Shown here piece after piece: positions 5,650 through 6,096 of a DNA stretch of 6,096 bases; within the stretch, counting starts at the first letter, position 1; each line of letters opens with the position of its first letter. The position numbers were made by a program, and so were the translations under genes. The notes beneath the pieces are model-generated. The model was not told the origin of the DNA. It was given only the letters and a program-made list of their open reading frames with translations, and searched no databases. The DNA comes from Thermodesulfatator sp. (GTDB lineage: Bacteria > Desulfobacterota > Thermodesulfobacteria > Thermodesulfobacteriales > Thermodesulfobacteriaceae), in contig JALWCD010000236.1 of assembly GCA_027036915.1 (NCBI GenBank), positions 1-6,096 of the forward strand, written 5' to 3'.

Positions 5650-6096
5650 CACCACGAGATTGAGACGCCCCGGAGCCCATTCCGGGAAGCGGGAGGACTC
5701 TTCCCGGTTCTCGGAAACCCTTTCCAGAGACTCAAGAGGCGTGCGATTTCGCCTCTTAAAGTCCTCCCCTCGCGAGTTCTCTCCGAAAAGGTTTCCGCCT
5801 TCTCCGGAGCCGAAATAGGAGATCTGGAACTCGGAGAGCTGGAGTCCCAGATCCTGAAGAGCCTCCCTGAGATGGGGAAGATGCAGGTGGAGCTGATGGG
5901 CGGCTTCGGTCTTTTCCACCCGCAGGAAAAGGCTAACCTCCCGATGCTGGACCCGCACGTCCACCTCCACTTCTCCCAGCTCCGGAGGCTCAAGCCTTAT
6001 CCGGGCCTTTTTCATACCGGAGGGGTGGACTTCGAGAACCATCTCCTTTACCAGATGGGGGATCTCCATGGGCGATTTCACCGGAACCTCCCGGGA
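5647..6096 (-). CDS. fliK: Flagellar hook-length control protein FliK, C-terminal part (5' end outside window)
   Basis: FliK is an exported ruler that sets hook length and, through its C-terminal domain acting on FlhB, switches export from hook to filament proteins. The 149 visible residues contain the C-terminal Flg_hook domain: KKARIRLEPPELGEVEVDVR, then VSLFLRVEKTEA and LPHLREALQDLGLQLSEFQI, matching the family pattern L-x-P-x-x-L-G-x-V-x-V and a helix L-R-x-x-L-x-x-x-G. A charged, low-complexity stretch follows (about 50 residues rich in E, R, S and N), and the tail GRLNLVV resembles the hydrophobic end common in FliK. The frame continues open past 6096, and five more codons precede the first in-window start codon (GTG at 6081), which is probably internal. 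The variable proline/glutamine-rich N-terminal ruler part is not in the window. It lies 9 nt before flgD, consistent with one operon. Confidence 0.9.
   Translation of the reverse strand, partial: SREVPVKSPMEIPHLVKEMVLEVHPSGMKKARIRLEPPELGEVEVDVRVQHREVSLFLRVEKTEAAHQLHLHLPHLREALQDLGLQLSEFQISYFGSGEGGNLFGENSRGEDFKRRNRTPLESLERVSENREESSRFPEWAPGRLNLVV

Noticed and set aside
5634..5993. 119-codon minus-strand frame overlapping the FliK C-terminus
   Set aside because: Same region in another frame; the Ser/Arg/Pro-rich product has no motif, while the FliK frame shows the Flg_hook pattern.

Overview
All genes in this window lie on the minus strand and are read from high to low coordinates. The window holds the end of a flagellar rod/hook operon followed by the first half of a ribonuclease R gene. 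Base composition is moderately GC-rich, with strong Shine-Dalgarno sites in the flagellar part and proteins rich in Glu, Arg and Lys. Two hook-protein genes in tandem behind flgD suggest a motile Gram-negative bacterium of the deltaproteobacterial/Thermodesulfobacteria kind. This placement is a low-confidence impression, because no rRNA or other marker gene is present.

Layout in transcription order: (1) 6096-5647, the C-terminal part of the hook-length control protein FliK, its N-terminus cut by the window edge; (2) 5637-4990, FlgD, the hook-cap scaffold; (3) 4976-3588, a 462-residue FlgE-family hook protein; (4) 3531-1306, a second, much longer FlgE-family hook protein of 741 residues whose extra length is partly an internal duplication; (5) 1280-1241, a strong intrinsic terminator closing the flagellar operon; (6) 1233-1114, a 39-codon ORF of unknown function that begins right after the terminator T-tract; (7) 1107-1, the N-terminal 369 residues of RNase R, starting at GTG in the same frame as the small ORF, with only a TGA and two codons between them.

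FliK, FlgD and FlgE form one functional module. FlgD caps the growing hook so that FlgE subunits can polymerise, and FliK measures hook length and triggers the export switch to filament proteins. Spacing is tight (9 nt fliK-flgD, 13 nt flgD-flgE). The flgD-flgE junction carries three complementary segments that can fold into alternative hairpins, one of which hides the flgE ribosome-binding site. The two flgE genes are separated by 56 nt holding another hairpin.

The window contains no mobile element, CRISPR array, tRNA or rRNA that I can see. The least ordinary points are the second, oversized FlgE with its duplicated module, the alternative hairpins at the flgD-flgE junction, and the small in-frame ORF before rnr. 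No gene-free stretch longer than 300 bases exists.
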